A stretch of DNA of 64,000 nucleotides from Engraulis encrasicolus (Eukaryota; Chordata; Actinopteri; Clupeiformes; Engraulidae), in assembly GCF_034702125.1 (NCBI RefSeq), contig NC_085880.1, positions 42,701,885 through 42,765,884 on the forward strand, given 5' to 3'. This document shows, piece by piece, positions 35,443-47,218 of the stretch. Position 1 is the stretch's first letter, and every line of letters starts with the position of its first letter. The translations under genes and the position numbers were made by a program. The notes beneath the pieces were generated by a model, which saw only the letters and a list, made by a program, of their open reading frames with translations, did not search any database and was not told the origin of the DNA.

Positions 35443-35731
35443 TGGCTGGCGCCTCCTTATCCTTCTTAAGCCTGGTTTAGACTCATCCTGCAACTGCAGC
35501 CTATGTACACAAACCAGCCACCACGCCCCCCTCTGCAGAGTTGAAACAACCCCTTGCAGCGCTGAACATATGCTTCTCCAAGGCTGAATTTTTCATAATC
35601 TGCTGCCACCCCCCACTGACAGTGCGTCTCCTGTGTCCTGCAAAATCGTTGTTGTATGAGTAAAAAGAGGCCTTTAGCTGTAGAGACTCACTAGTTCGAC
35701 GCCCTTTCGATACTTACCGCTTACGTCATAC

Positions 35732-36107
35732 TAGGGCTGCACAATTAATCGAAAAATTATCAAAATCGTGATAAAATAGTGAAATCGAACTCGTGATTTT
35801 AATCGTGATTTAATCGTGGCAATAGTGACCTACTTTTGAGAGCGTCCTTGAAGCCAGAACATACTGACAGGCTGGTGTTTCTGGCCAGAAATCTGTCCAC
35901 TTAAGTTTCATGCTATTGTCTTAACAAGATTATTACAATTCATTTTATTTTTCTCATCTCGTATGTAATTCATTCTTGGTTATATTTCAGCTTGTTATAA
36001 TTTTCAAAAAAATCTGCAAAAAATCAATAATCGTGATTAATAATCGTGATTATGATTTTGACCAAAATAATCGTGATTATGATTTTTTCCATAATCGTGC
36101 AGCCCTA
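35732..36107. mobile_element. hAT-like element, GCTGCAC-ATTAATCG family
   Basis: TAGGGCTGCACAATTAATCG at the left and AATCGTGCAGCCCTA at the right; perfect 8-bp duplication CGTCATAC (35724-35731, 36108-36115). Confidence 0.9.
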
Positions 36108-36116
36108 CGTCATACG

Positions 36117-36226
36117 ACCCTAAACCTAACCCTAACCCTAACCTTAAACCTAAACCTAACCCTAAACCTAACCCTAACCTTAACCCTAACCCTAACCTTA
36201 ACCCTAAACCTAACCCTAACCTTAAA
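36117..36226 (+). repeat. Internal telomere-like CCCTAA tract
   Basis: About 110 bp of mixed CCCTAA, CCTTAA and CCTAAA units starting directly after the preceding hAT duplication. It is interspersed, not a chromosome end. Confidence 0.9.
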
Positions 36227-36299
36227 TCGCTTGTTTGAAATGTTTGATTACCATGTGAAGTACCGAGAGGGCGTCAAACTAGTGGGTCCCTTTACTAAC

Positions 36300-36424
36300 C
36301 TGTAGGATCCAAAGAACACAGTCCTGCAGTCCACCAGGAGGAACCTCTGCTCCATGCTGCCGTGAAACTTGGCCCCCGTGCGGCACATGTAGTTCTGGCC
36401 CTTCACCGTGCGCACCCGCATGTT
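36300..36424 (-). CDS. fam83b: FAM83B coding exon 4
   Basis: Acceptor TTCTCTGTCCTCAG, donor CTACAG|GTTAGT. It encodes residues 219 to the first two bases of codon 260: [20 protein letters not shown] then [13 protein letters not shown], ending FGSY. This is the core of DUF1669 that corresponds to the phospholipase-D catalytic region; the exact catalytic HKD pattern is absent, as in all FAM83 proteins. Length 125 leaves two bases, completed by the C that starts the last exon to give Ser. Confidence 0.95.
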
Positions 36425-36757
36425 CTGAGGACAGAGAAGACGTACAGTCAGAACACACAGGCGCTGTTACATGGACATGGAAATGAGGTTTAAAACCAAA
36501 TCTCAAGGCGATTGCTTTGTATAATCCCATGGTCAAACATTGGGCTGGAGGAGTAGTTTTGCATGGGCAGTGTGGTAATAGTGTGTCTTGTGTGTCTGTG
36601 AACACTAGTATGTGTGTATCTCTTCAATGTTGCTAACCATGGCCTCGGGTTTGGAAATGTTCTGCTATTCAAATCGGTTTTCATAGCTGGAATGTGTCCT
36701 TGTAAAGTATCAATACAGTATTTGGAAGTTGGAAGAAAACTCTTCACAAATATACTG

Positions 36758-37100
36758 CACACTGTTCCAAAAAATGAAGGGAACACCAAAAAAACACAAA
36801 GCAACTCTCCAAGCCAATGATACTTCTGTGATAACAGCCTGCCCAGTTAGGAAGCAACATTCACTGTGAATCCATTTTGCCTACCGTTGTGCAAATTGAA
36901 CACGCAATGGGCAGAAATTAGAGGTAATAACCAAAATATGCCCCAAAAATAATTTGTTATTCCGCATGTGGCATCCACAGACCATCTCTCAGCATGTGTG
37001 TTGCATCCCAACTGGACAGGCGTGTGTCTCAGCTCTCCATTGATCTGGACATGGATTGCTTTGTTTTGGTGTTCCTCCTTTTTTATTGGAGCAGTGTGTA
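36758..37100. mobile_element. Tc1/mariner-like miniature element
   Basis: Inverted ends CACACTGTTCCAAAAAATGA and, on the other strand, CACACTGCTCCAATAAAAAA, continuing into GGAACACCAAAA on both sides. The right flank gives the TA expected for this superfamily; the left is altered. Confidence 0.65.
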
Positions 37101-38576
37101 TTGGTTAGAAAATAATGAATCGCAAACACCCGAAATAAATACAGCTTGTTGGTGTGATTAATGAACATTATGACAATGCGGTGCGTCCAATGTTCTGTCT
37201 GTTTCAGCTGTAATTAAAGTGAAATGTACGTGGGTGAAATATCCATTCTTAATGTAGCCTCCGTTACATTAATCTACAACACAAAAGGACAACTCATGTC
37301 CACAGCTGAGCTTACAGTAAGCTTCATAATTGCTAACACTGAGCAGCCAAATGATGCGTGGGAAGAGGCAACAGACAGTTGCTGTTGTTTCAAAGGATTA
37401 AAAGTCAATTTGGTTATGAGTTATTGTCATTGGAATTGTAGTAGGACTGAAATACATCCCGTATATTACTGGCCTGTAGTGGGTATATGGGCAATAAGCC
37501 AACTTCATAATTGACTGCATTTGTAATAAAACCTTTTTATTGTAATTAAACCTTTTTAACCATAATTGTCTCCAGAAACATTATTTGCAATCTTTTTTTT
37601 CCTTCATCTGGCCACATTTTTTTATGTATGTGACCAGCCACAGGAAAACAGGCCACAAGTAATCCTATAGACATAGGCTACTGTATTGAGGTAATCAAAG
37701 TTCCAAGAATGCAGATTCTGAGGCTAACAATGATACCTTCCACATGGGAATCCGGTAATATCTGAAGAATCTTTGACATCCTGAATGTGCTCACTTCTTA
37801 AAGTAGAAAACAGAGAATTCAGCTATGAAACTTCCTCTTGCCCATAGAACCGATAAGCCTAAGCCATTTTAAAGACAAAATACAGTATATGCTTTTACAC
37901 AAAACAATACTGTTTTTCTGAAGCATTGAGAAGCTTCTTTAAGATCTTCAAGATCAATTTGCACATCCTGCAAAGAAACAAATAAATGAAAAAAACTTTA
38001 CTTGCATGTTTCTCGGTTTTGCTCTGAGGGACATGTTTGCCAGATGTTATGTGACTGATCAAATATTTGCTATATGGTAAGCAAAGACGATTGAGGAAAT
38101 ACTATCAAAGTCACTCTCCAATGGGTCTTTTCACTCTGCGGCCATCTTGGTGACACCTCAGGGCAGCTATTTCAGATGAGTAAAACCATGGACATTGAAT
38201 GGGGAAAACAGGAATGGGAAAACTTAGCGATACACAAACAATATGGTTGGAATCGCAATGAAAAACAGATTATAATGGCTATTTAGGATTGGCTGTATAT
38301 GTACAGTATATGAAAGTATGCTCATTTTGAACTGCACCAGTGCAGCACTTTGCAACAATATGCAGGTTGTAGGATCAAGTGACACGGACTCTGTAGCAAC
38401 CCTGTGTGTCATCTGGGGCTGGCCGGCAGGAGATATTCTGAAGGCATACCGATAACGTTTGAGCAGTCATAAAAGCTCACAAATCGATGTGGGGATATGG
38501 TTGGATAACTGCAAGCAACTGGCTCAGCAAGCAATTGGCTCTCGTCGGCGCACAGGTGGGAGATGTGCAGGCACAT
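37101..38576. other. FAM83B intron 4 unannotated part
   Basis: AT-rich intronic DNA. I saw no exon or delimitable repeat. Confidence 0.35.
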
Positions 38577-38584
38577 GCCATATG

Positions 38585-38866
38585 CAGAGCCGGATTAAGA
38601 TGGTCTGGGGCACCTAGGCTACAGGTTGCTGTGGGGGCCCCCGGAGGGCCAATTTCTTGACACATTCACATCGACAGTGTCATAATTACGAGCTAGGAAT
38701 TAAGGATTACTTTACTGCCAACTGTACTCAAAACCACAGATGAATTTTCAATTTTGCATCTTGTTACAGGTCTGCAATTTTTCACTTTTGGCCAATCAGG
38801 GGGCCCCTGGCAGGATGGGGCCCCTAGGTTGCAGCCATATCTAGCCTGTGCGTTAATCCGGCCCTG
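38585..38866. mobile_element. hAT-like miniature element, GCCGGATTAA family
   Basis: Inverted relative to the 30186 copy. Flanks GCCATATG and GCCATATA differ at one base. Confidence 0.85.
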
Positions 38867-38874
38867 GCCATATA

Positions 38875-40990
38875 GGCAGTGGGCCAAGAATCATAGCTCA
38901 TCTAGAAAATGAGTTTCGTTGTGACCGTTTAGTGGCAACTTAAAAACATGTTTTCTTGATCAATTTGGGGGTGCTGAATCCAAATCTGCCTGTTGCCACG
39001 GCGTCAGCCTGCACATTTGGCCACCACAAGGGGCGCTATATTAATTTTTGCTTATTTATGGGTAGAAACAGAGTTTTAAAGTTTTCCTTCCTGTTCAGTA
39101 ATAACATTTTACAGACTGCTTTGTAACAACATTTTCCATGAAGTTTTGGACCATTTCTTTACTTCAAGCCATGTTTTTCTCCAAACATGACAGTTGATTG
39201 GTTGAATTATAGAACAACATGCATTGCATATACATTACAATCTAGACTCAAGATGGAAGAAGATACTAAAATATGACTGTGATGCAGGATATTCTTTGCG
39301 CGTCATCATGGCTCCCTATGCGGGCGCCATTGAACATTTGGAACGCCATGACCTCTTTGAAACTTTCATATCCCTTGCCAGTATTAATTATGGACTTTAT
39401 TAACTGCTACGTGAAAGTTTACACGTTTGCAATGTGTTTCATGCCTTGTAATCTAGCATATGGATGCACACATTAGAGTCACAAACCCTATATTCATATT
39501 CAAACATTTCACGCACGCATCCACACATTCTTAGTTAGAACAATTGTACTACTCCCCTACAAAGGAAAAAATAACTCAGCTGATCAAACTGTGCAACTGA
39601 GAGAAGTGACTTCCAAGTTTTTTGTTTAATCCTTATAATTTCTTTGAGTTCCGACACAGTAGTGGACGTACAGTAGTTGCTGTTGCCCCTTGTACTGCTG
39701 CAGAGATCTGAATTACTATTTTCTCAATTGAATAATTATAAATAATCATTATAATAAAAAGACCACGGCTATAAGATTATTGGTAAAATGGGCTCTGCAT
39801 GGAATAATGATGACACATTGATACAATTGACAGTATGCAGGCCTATTGATACCAAAATTGACCTTTGACCCATAGTTGGCGCACTATTACTGGATATTCC
39901 ACCTTGTGTCTATCATTCTTGTGTCAAAGGGTCACGTAAAGACAACATGCTAAAACTGACGTGGTGATTACTTGTTTTGTGCTCATAGTTATGACAAGCC
40001 ATAATCTTCTAACCCTCTACTGCACAACATTGCCCTCTGGCAACACAATGTTTTTTAAAGCCTCATGTCCAGTGTGTGCCTCTTTACATTATCAAAACCA
40101 ATCAGAATGTTAGAAAAGACATGAAAGAACAATTTAGAGTGGTTTGGATGACACTATGTTGTAGTATTTGAAGGTGGGACTTCCTCTTGGGGTGCGAAGG
40201 ACACAAGATCTTTTGCATTATTAGTGTAACTAAACATGATAAAATCATGAAATAAAAAATAATTTTATACGCACAAGGCTGTATAGAAGACTCTTATCAG
40301 GTTTTAAAAAGGGTTTCCCTTTGTGATTGTTTGGAACACTTTGTCTTTGCGTTGCCTCAAGGCAATGTTGTTCGATAAAGGGGTACTTTCTTGGGTGACT
40401 TTGTTATTATTGTTTTGTTTGTGTGTGGTTGTGTAACCACATCATCACATATATTTTATGCAGTAAAGACAACAACTAAATGTTATAAAGTACTTTTTAA
40501 AATTGGAAATATCTTATACATATCTGATATTTTATATAATTTATACACATTTTGACAAACAAAATGAATGTAATAATGCTTTATGGATGAGCGCATCAGG
40601 ATCTGCATGCTAGAGAAATTTCATCTGAAGTTAGGTAGGACAGCAATGTCAGTGATGAACATCTAAATGTAGAAGAGAGGGAGTTATGGTAGAGGAGGGG
40701 AATAGGGTATTAACTACTGCTTATTATTCCTCTAAATATGGGGGAGAATTGTTGTATCCAGCTTCAAACTCAGACCACCTGGGTACTACAATAGTGGTAC
40801 TGGGTAGGAGCCTACCTAAAGAATCAGACTAATTGATAAAGTCAAAGCACACTAACTGTTGTCTCTATATATTATAGTCTCTTTCTACAGGATGTTAGTC
40901 AACTCTGCGTTCCTGCTTGGGAAGCACATCTTTTGTGCACGCAACTCCCGCCATACTTCATTTATTCTAGGCTTCACTCATAACTAGGGT
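38875..40990. other. FAM83B intron unannotated part
   Basis: No gene was seen. The segment around 38950-39050 (CCTGTTGCCACGGCG, AAGGGGCGCTATA) resembles part of a fish repeat but cannot be delimited. Confidence 0.35.
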
Positions 40991-40998
40991 CCTGAGTC

Positions 40999-41494
40999 CA
41001 GGGCCGGCCCAAGCCTTTATGAGGCCTTAAGCAAAATTTCGTCTGGGGGCCCCTACCACCACCTACTCATCATCAGATGCTTTGTAAGCTTCATTTACTT
41101 GCACAAGTGAGGGTTAGGAGCTGAGGACATACAGTAGGCAGGCTGTCTGTAGATTATGTGCCCATTTGGAGCAAAATTTCCCAGAAAGCCATTTATCACA
41201 AAGGAATATCTTAGTTTCACTTCAAAACTATTACTTTTAGTTATATTCTGCATTTATTGTAGGGTTTGTACAATTAAATGTGGTACATGAAAAAGGACGT
41301 TGTATCCACCATCATTGAGGTGTCCCCCGATATACAGCATAATTGCTCCCATTTCCATCGAGGCTCAGAAAGACATTTTGGACTGGGGAATATAGTATAG
41401 AGTTCATTTCTTCCTGGAACTTTGCTGCCCAGGGTAGGCTGGTGACGGGGCCCTAAGCCACTGCATAGTTTGCTTATGCCTCGGGCCAGCCCTG
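40999..41494. mobile_element. hAT-like element, GGGCCGGCCC family
   Basis: Starts CAGGGCCGGCCCAAGCC and ends CTCGGGCCAGCCCTG, with a perfect 8-bp duplication CCTGAGTC (40991-40998, 41495-41502). Confidence 0.9.
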
Positions 41495-41502
41495 CCTGAG
41501 TC

Positions 41503-43110
41503 CTACAGATTAGCCTATCCTTGTAGTCACTTGCACGGAATTATGGCTCACATGCAGTGGGGGTGTCTCCAATGGCGTATCTAAAAGCAATCCCTCTTCT
41601 GACACCAGCAAATGGGGATAACTTTGCTTGTCCAGCTTCAAACTCAGGCCCTCGCGGTGCCAAATGTGCAATATGACCATCACACCAAGCAGCCAGTCTC
41701 ATTAACATGACATTTAGGGCACACACACACAAACCTAGTAATGATCATTCCATCACTGTGCACCTCTGTTTTACTTGAGGTAATAGCGTGTTTTGTTCAA
41801 ATTTTAAACTGAATAAAAATAAGAATATTGGGCCTACAGGATAAATAATCAAAAATAAAATAAAATATATTTTATCAATAAAATTTCTAAAAATGAACTA
41901 AAAAAAATCATGCGTAGCCATATTGTGTGCAGTAGAGGGCTAATTATCAGTAATGTCAAGCAATGTATGTTGAGTTCAAATTAATTGTTAACCTGTGGTA
42001 CTTTTGTTGCCATACCATCTTCTTATTTTACAACATCAAAAAACTTTTCACAAAGTATGTTTAATAGAATATACACACTAACTTCATCCTTTTTTTCATA
42101 ATATGAAATACACAGTAGCTACAGTGATTTCAAGCAGTTCATTCACCTACCACATGGTGGCGCTATGCCTAACTGCCATTTCACACACAGAGAAATGTTG
42201 GTAGGCATAATACACAGTAATCTGGGAAGTTTCACACTTGTGAAGCACTCCAAAAGGAGTTGGTGACACATTTCCTGTTGAATGGCCAATTTTAATTAAA
42301 TTCCCACATTACCAAATGTCGCTATTTCAACCTTTGTTTTTTTAAATCAATGTGCAACTTTTGACGATGGCAACACCTGGAATATTGATTTACGACTATC
42401 AAGTACTTATATCAGCAAAAACCAAGTTGCCACCTGATCACTCCGACGAACCTGCAAGATAGGATTTCTGGCCCGCTGCCTAATATGGGCTTTACGTATT
42501 GCCCCCGTTCATTTCTATGGGCACTTTCTGATATGTTCGGTCTCCTCCTATAGAAAGTGTCTCTGATACTAGAGGCATGCCTGCCTTCTGCCATTAGAGC
42601 CATACAGTACATAAATGTGTCAGGGAGTCGTTGAGTGACAGCTCTTATGATGTGGTGTGGGAAATGGAGGTCCAAATTATTTGTCAGTCAAATCATACCT
42701 TGAAATCTTAAAAGATGAGCTCAGAACAACTGTGTGAAGGACACGGGTGTCATAGTTATTTCAATTATGATGTGAAGGACAGCAGCAGATTTTTTGACGA
42801 TTATTTTCTACTCAAAAGTGACACATTGTTTTGGATAGTGTTGTGTGTAGTAAAAGAAATAACATTGAGAATTCATCTAGCTGAAAACCTCATTTTCATT
42901 TTATCATAGGACACACAGAAGCTAGGTATGTTTACCTAAATGATAGGTTATAGGAGATGAAACCCACACAGTGTTCACCGATGGTAGTTTTGGCCGTACT
43001 AAAAATTCATTATTTTTTTTTTTTTAAATACATTGCTTGCTCCTAAATGTCAATATATGAAGGGTTCAGATGCAAAAAAATGCAACTCTATGCAGTCCAT
43101 GTAATATTGG
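41503..43110. other. FAM83B intron unannotated part
   Basis: AT-rich intronic DNA without a recognisable gene or repeat boundary. Confidence 0.35.
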
Positions 43111-43116
43111 TTTTCA

Positions 43117-43343
43117 GTGTGTGTGTGTGCGTGTGTGTGTGTGTGCAGCGTGTGCGTACGTACGTGCGTGTGTGTGTGTGTGCGTGCGTGAGTGCATGTA
43201 TGTGTGTGTGCGTGTGTGTGTGTGTGCAGCGTGTGCGTACGTACGTGCGTGTGTGTGTGTGTGCGTGCGTGAGTGCATGCGTGTGTGTGTGTGCGTGCAT
43301 GTGTGTGTGTGTGCGTGTGCGTGTGTGTGTGCGTGCATGCAGA
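43117..43343 (+). repeat. GT-rich microsatellite with an internal duplication
   Basis: (GT)n with GCAGCGTGTGCGTACGTACG occurring twice (about 43145 and 43227). It ends 13 bp from the donor of FAM83B exon 3, so it is transcribed as (CA)n just downstream of that donor. Confidence 0.95.
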
Positions 43344-43355
43344 TGTCATACATAC

Positions 43356-43520
43356 CCGTAGCTTGCAGACTTGGATGTCTTGGCCCTCGGCCATGGTCAG
43401 GAAGCTCCTGTAGTGAGAGTGGTCCAGCAGCACGTACACAGACACTCCCCTGATGGAGGCATCAACAATCTCCCGGAATAAGTCCACATCAGTGAACACG
43501 TCCATGGCAACCGCAATAAC
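43356..43520 (-). CDS. fam83b: FAM83B coding exon 3
   Basis: Acceptor TCCTGTACAG, donor CTACGG|GTATGT. It encodes residues 164-218 exactly in phase 0: [20 protein letters not shown], then [18 protein letters not shown] and ending QVCKLR. These are strongly conserved DUF1669 segments across the FAM83 family. Confidence 0.96.
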
Positions 43521-43565
43521 CTGTACAGGACGGAAACATGGTCAAGTGAGTCAGAAAGTAAATAA

Positions 43566-43770
43566 ATGGGGGCGCTGTGGCGCAGCGCGCTAAGCCCCCC
43601 ACATTTGGGCTTGCTTGCCCACGGGGACCCCGGTTCGAGTCCGGCCGGGGTCATTTCCCGATCCTGTCCCATCTCTCTCTCCCAATGGTTTCCTGTCTCC
43701 TCTCATACTATCCTGTAACAATAAAGGCCAGAAAGCCCCAAAAACTACTTTTTTTTTTTTTTTTAAAAAA
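43566..43770 (+). mobile_element. tRNA-derived SINE
   Basis: Head GGCGCTGTGGCGCAGCGCGC, B-box CCCCGGTTCGAGTCC, tail CCTGTAACAATAAAGGCC, then a T-rich end. The flanks share AGAAAG.AAAT.-like words. It is the same family as 47003-47208. Confidence 0.8.
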
Positions 43771-44308
43771 GAAAGAAATGTAACGAATGAAACCTCAGTA
43801 AATGGCCGAATGAAACTACTAGACGAGGTATGCTGCTCAGAAGAAATGTGAAATTAGAGAGCGGTGTGTCACTGTTTTCAGAACACCAAGTATTCCACAT
43901 CTGTCTTTAAATTGATTGTGTTTTTTCATATTTCACCATCTTAGACAATGTGTATAAAACAAACAAAATGTACATTTTTGCCCCAAATCATATGGTATCT
44001 CATTATATAGACTCCTATATTTTGTTTTGAACAAAGCCTGTAGCTCGTGGTAATGTCAGCAAGGCCGGCCCACAGTGTGATGATCCAAAAACTCAGAGAA
44101 TGTGCGCACATCTCAGGTGCTGGACCAAACAAAAGATCACTGAAAGGAAAACATAGGCCTAGCTCTGCAACACTGATCGATGCTGCCTGAAAAAGTTAAA
44201 ATTTTGTCTGAAAGGAAGACTTTGTATGAAAGGAAAATAATGGTCTGCAACGCTGTTCGACGCTCCAGCGAAGAGTGTTGCGCTCCTATATTTTCTCTTC
44301 ATGTGATG

Positions 44309-44887
44309 CAGGCCTGGACTGGTAATCTGGCATACAGAGGATTTTCCCAGTGGGCCGGTAGTCCTCAGGGGCCAATGCTGTTGTTTTTTGCTTGTTTCTT
44401 CATTTGTTTACATTTTTTTCCATAGAGACCGACCCTCAATTCAGATGGGGCGCCCCATTGGCCTGTCTTAGAATTAGGCATTGGACTGAACGAATCAAAA
44501 CACTGTATTGTAAAAAAACAGGAGGCCGTGTGTGTGTTACAATATGCGACCTTGCCTCCTCCACTTGCACTTGTCTCCTAGTCCCGCCTCCTGGCCCCTC
44601 CTCCGTGGAGAAACCGATAAAATTTCCCAGCTGTCAGCCTAGCCACAACAACTTTTGTGGGACTGTTTTTCATTCACCATCCCAATTGCAAATGAGAAAA
44701 AGACGATTTTGCAAGATATTAATATATAATGCTGTTGTCAGTGATGTCATCATGACATATTACGTCCTGGTACAAGGAGACAAGCACAAGTGGAGGAGGC
44801 AAGGTCGCATATTGTAACACACTCCGTGTGTGAGGGGCAGGTCTATGCCAAGATGCCCGGGCCAGTTTTCGACCCCAGTCAGCCCTG
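44309..44887. mobile_element. hAT-like element split by a younger insertion
   Basis: Ends CAGGCCTGGACTGG and CCCCAGTCAGCCCTG; the flanks share GTGATG (44303-44308, 44888-44893). A second miniature element occupies 44534-44823 within it. Confidence 0.65.
44534..44823. mobile_element. Miniature element with long inverted ends, nested
   Basis: About 50 bp of inverted repeat begins GTGTTACAATATGCGACC and continues TTGCCTCCTCCACTTG on both sides. Duplication CCGTGTGT (44526-44533, 44824-44831) suggests an 8-bp target site. Confidence 0.8.
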
Positions 44888-45072
44888 GTGATGAGTCATC
44901 TCCATTCTTCAGTTTGTTTTGATCCGGGTGGATTTACCAGCAGGTTCACCCTTTAATCCCCGTGCAGCACAGAACCAAACACTGAGACTGGATGACCAGC
45001 GACCAGCACTGTGGCTTACAGTCATCTTTCACAACGCACCACTTCATATGTAAACAGGGGAGGAGCAGAAAT

Positions 45073-45275
45073 GTTAGGGCCCAGGGGCGTAAAGTATACC
45101 ACCGCAGCCCCCAGTGAGGCAGAGGGGCCAATACGAGGCGGGGGGCCCCACATGGGCCCTTGACTCGAAGAAACAGCCCCCCTACATATGATATTAGGCC
45201 CTCTTTTTTCGTTTGGGGGCCTATTCTTGGTAGCTTGCAGGGGGGCCTGAAGTACTTGCGTTACGCCAGTGTTGA
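45073..45275. mobile_element. Probable hAT-like element
   Basis: CAGGGGCGTAAAGTA and ACTTGCGTTACGCCAGTG are imperfect inverted ends; the inner words GGGGCCTATTCTTGGTAGC and GCAGGGGGGCCTGAAGTA recur at about 29235-29275, a fragment of the same family. Confidence 0.5.
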
Positions 45276-45830
45276 CCATGGGGAACACATATAAAATAAA
45301 ATCATGTGCAGCTAGGTACTTACATTTTAATGATTGTAATTTATTCTGTTCTCTTCTGTTCATTCTGTTTTAGTTGTAGAGGTAACTGCACTGTGTTTCG
45401 TACACAAAGATACTTATACTGTAATTGATTCTAGTGTGTGAGTGCATGTCATTGTGTCTCTACATTCATTATTAACATCTGTGAAAATTACATTACAGCA
45501 AAAGTATCTCAAGGATAACATAATTACCCTTCCTTAATATACCTCCACAATTTAATAAAACATGGTTTGCATTATATATTACCATTAAATTATTAATAAC
45601 TAGGTGGCCTTCAGCTATGGACAGGAAACGCATAGTTTCTCATAGACATCAATCAAACAATTATTAACCGGCGTAAGGTAAGATCATAATATCTGTCCAC
45701 ATTAATGAAACTTCTCCTTTACAACAGCCACAGTGTGACAGCTGTTGTTTACCTACGCTTGTAAGCTATTTCTTCCTGCCAGAGCAGTTCTTCTTTCTGT
45801 CTAAACATAGGTTTCACGTTAACAGACATT
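45276..45830. other. FAM83B intron unannotated part
   Basis: AT-rich intron DNA; nothing recognised. Confidence 0.35.
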
Positions 45831-45833
45831 CAT

Positions 45834-46457
45834 GTTGTGGGGAGGGGCAAGATGCTTAGCCGCCAACCATGTGAGCTCATTTTTTGACCGACAGCTGTTT
45901 CCAACAATCAGAGGTTGAAGAGTGCGCAGTGAGGGGAGCGCAGCTGGGGTGTTTTAAAAGGTACTGTATACGCATAACTGGCCATCCACCGGGTACTTCC
46001 TTTGTGGAAGAACGCTCCCGCCCCTTGTGGGGGAAAACAAACTGAATGTCTCATTGACTTACATGGAGCAAAGGCTAGCCAAAATAAACACAGTCCATGC
46101 TTCAGCCACGGCTGTTTGGCTATATTATAACAGCCGACAACACAACACATCTTCGGCATGTTGAGCGTGGACAACGCTGGTTTACAGGTCCTTGTCTTTC
46201 ATTTATTCTTTCACAACACCACCAATTGACTTGGCATTGGCTTTGCCCCCAATGTTTTCCCCCAAAAAAGGGCGTAACGCACATGGCACACGTCACACCG
46301 TTTATGCGTATACATGGGTTCTACATTTTTGTTTTCTCCTGGCTGTGTGACACTAGCTGCACACAACTCAACCTCTGATTGTTGGAAACCGCTGTCGGTC
46401 AAAAAAATTAGCTCATGTCATTGGCTACCAGTGTCCTGCCCCTACTCACAACATCGT
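45834..46457. mobile_element. Foldback miniature element with about 85-bp inverted ends
   Basis: The left arm, about 45836-45917, contains GACCGACAGCTGTTTCCAAC and ends CAGAGGTTGA; the right arm is its inverse ending near 46455. Inside, a minus-strand ORF (45908-46174) has MPKMCCVVGCYN, which resembles the start of a THAP zinc finger, so the element may derive from a THAP-transposase family (P-like or Kolobok-like). No target duplication was identified. Confidence 0.7.
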
Positions 46458-47002
46458 GTTTATAAACACGGTGAACCCATGTGTAGAGGAGTGTGAAACA
46501 GGTCTGGCATGGCAACCCCAGTAAGAGTCACTTGTAGAGTTAGGTGCTGAACAAAAAAGTAAAGTTTTGTGGAAAAAAAGGTTCACATTTAAGGAAGACA
46601 GAGGTGGAAACGTCATTATGGTTGCCAGTGAATAAAAAGAAAAAAATAACTTAAAGAAGAAAAAATCCAAAGGAGTGTGCGATCCTTTTTTACACAAAAC
46701 CCCAGTAAGAGTGCCTTTGCCTGCAGCTGAGATAATGGGAGTGTGTTGTGAACAGCAGCAGGCCATGCTCTCTATCATCCCACAATTATACTGATTGAAT
46801 CACCACTCAATTAAGATGATGGTCCAATTATTGCCAATTAAATGGCTCGTTTAAGCTGTTTGTGCTGCCCTGCTTCACACCTGTGGAGGTTGGATAAAGA
46901 GCGATAAAGAGCATCTCTGTTCCACAGGTTGACATGTGTCCATAATAGGGACACCCTGCACAGCAGAAAGCATCACAGCCCTATACTGCAAAAATGGAAT
47001 CT

Positions 47003-47161
47003 GGGGGCACTGTGGCGCACTGTGCTAAGCCCCCCACATTTGGGCTATCATGCCCATGGGGACCCCGGTTCGAGTCATTTCCGAATCCTCCCCCATCTCT
47101 CTCTCCCGCTCACTTCCTGTCAGCATCTCACACTATCCTGTCAATAAAGGCATAAAAGCCC

Positions 47162-47208
<47 letters not shown>
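47003..47208 (+). mobile_element. tRNA-derived SINE with TA tail
   Basis: GGGGGCACTGTGGCGCACTG head, CCCCGGTTCGAGTCATT B-box region, tail CACTATCCTGTCAATAAAGG, then (TA)n at 47164-47208. A perfect 10-bp duplication AATGGAATCT flanks it (46993-47002, 47209-47218). Confidence 0.9.
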
Positions 47209-47211
<3 letters not shown>

Positions 47212-47218
47212 GGAATCT

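Noticed and set aside
36117..36226. Chromosome end (telomere)
   Set aside because: The CCCTAA tract is short, impure and surrounded by gene and repeats on both sides.
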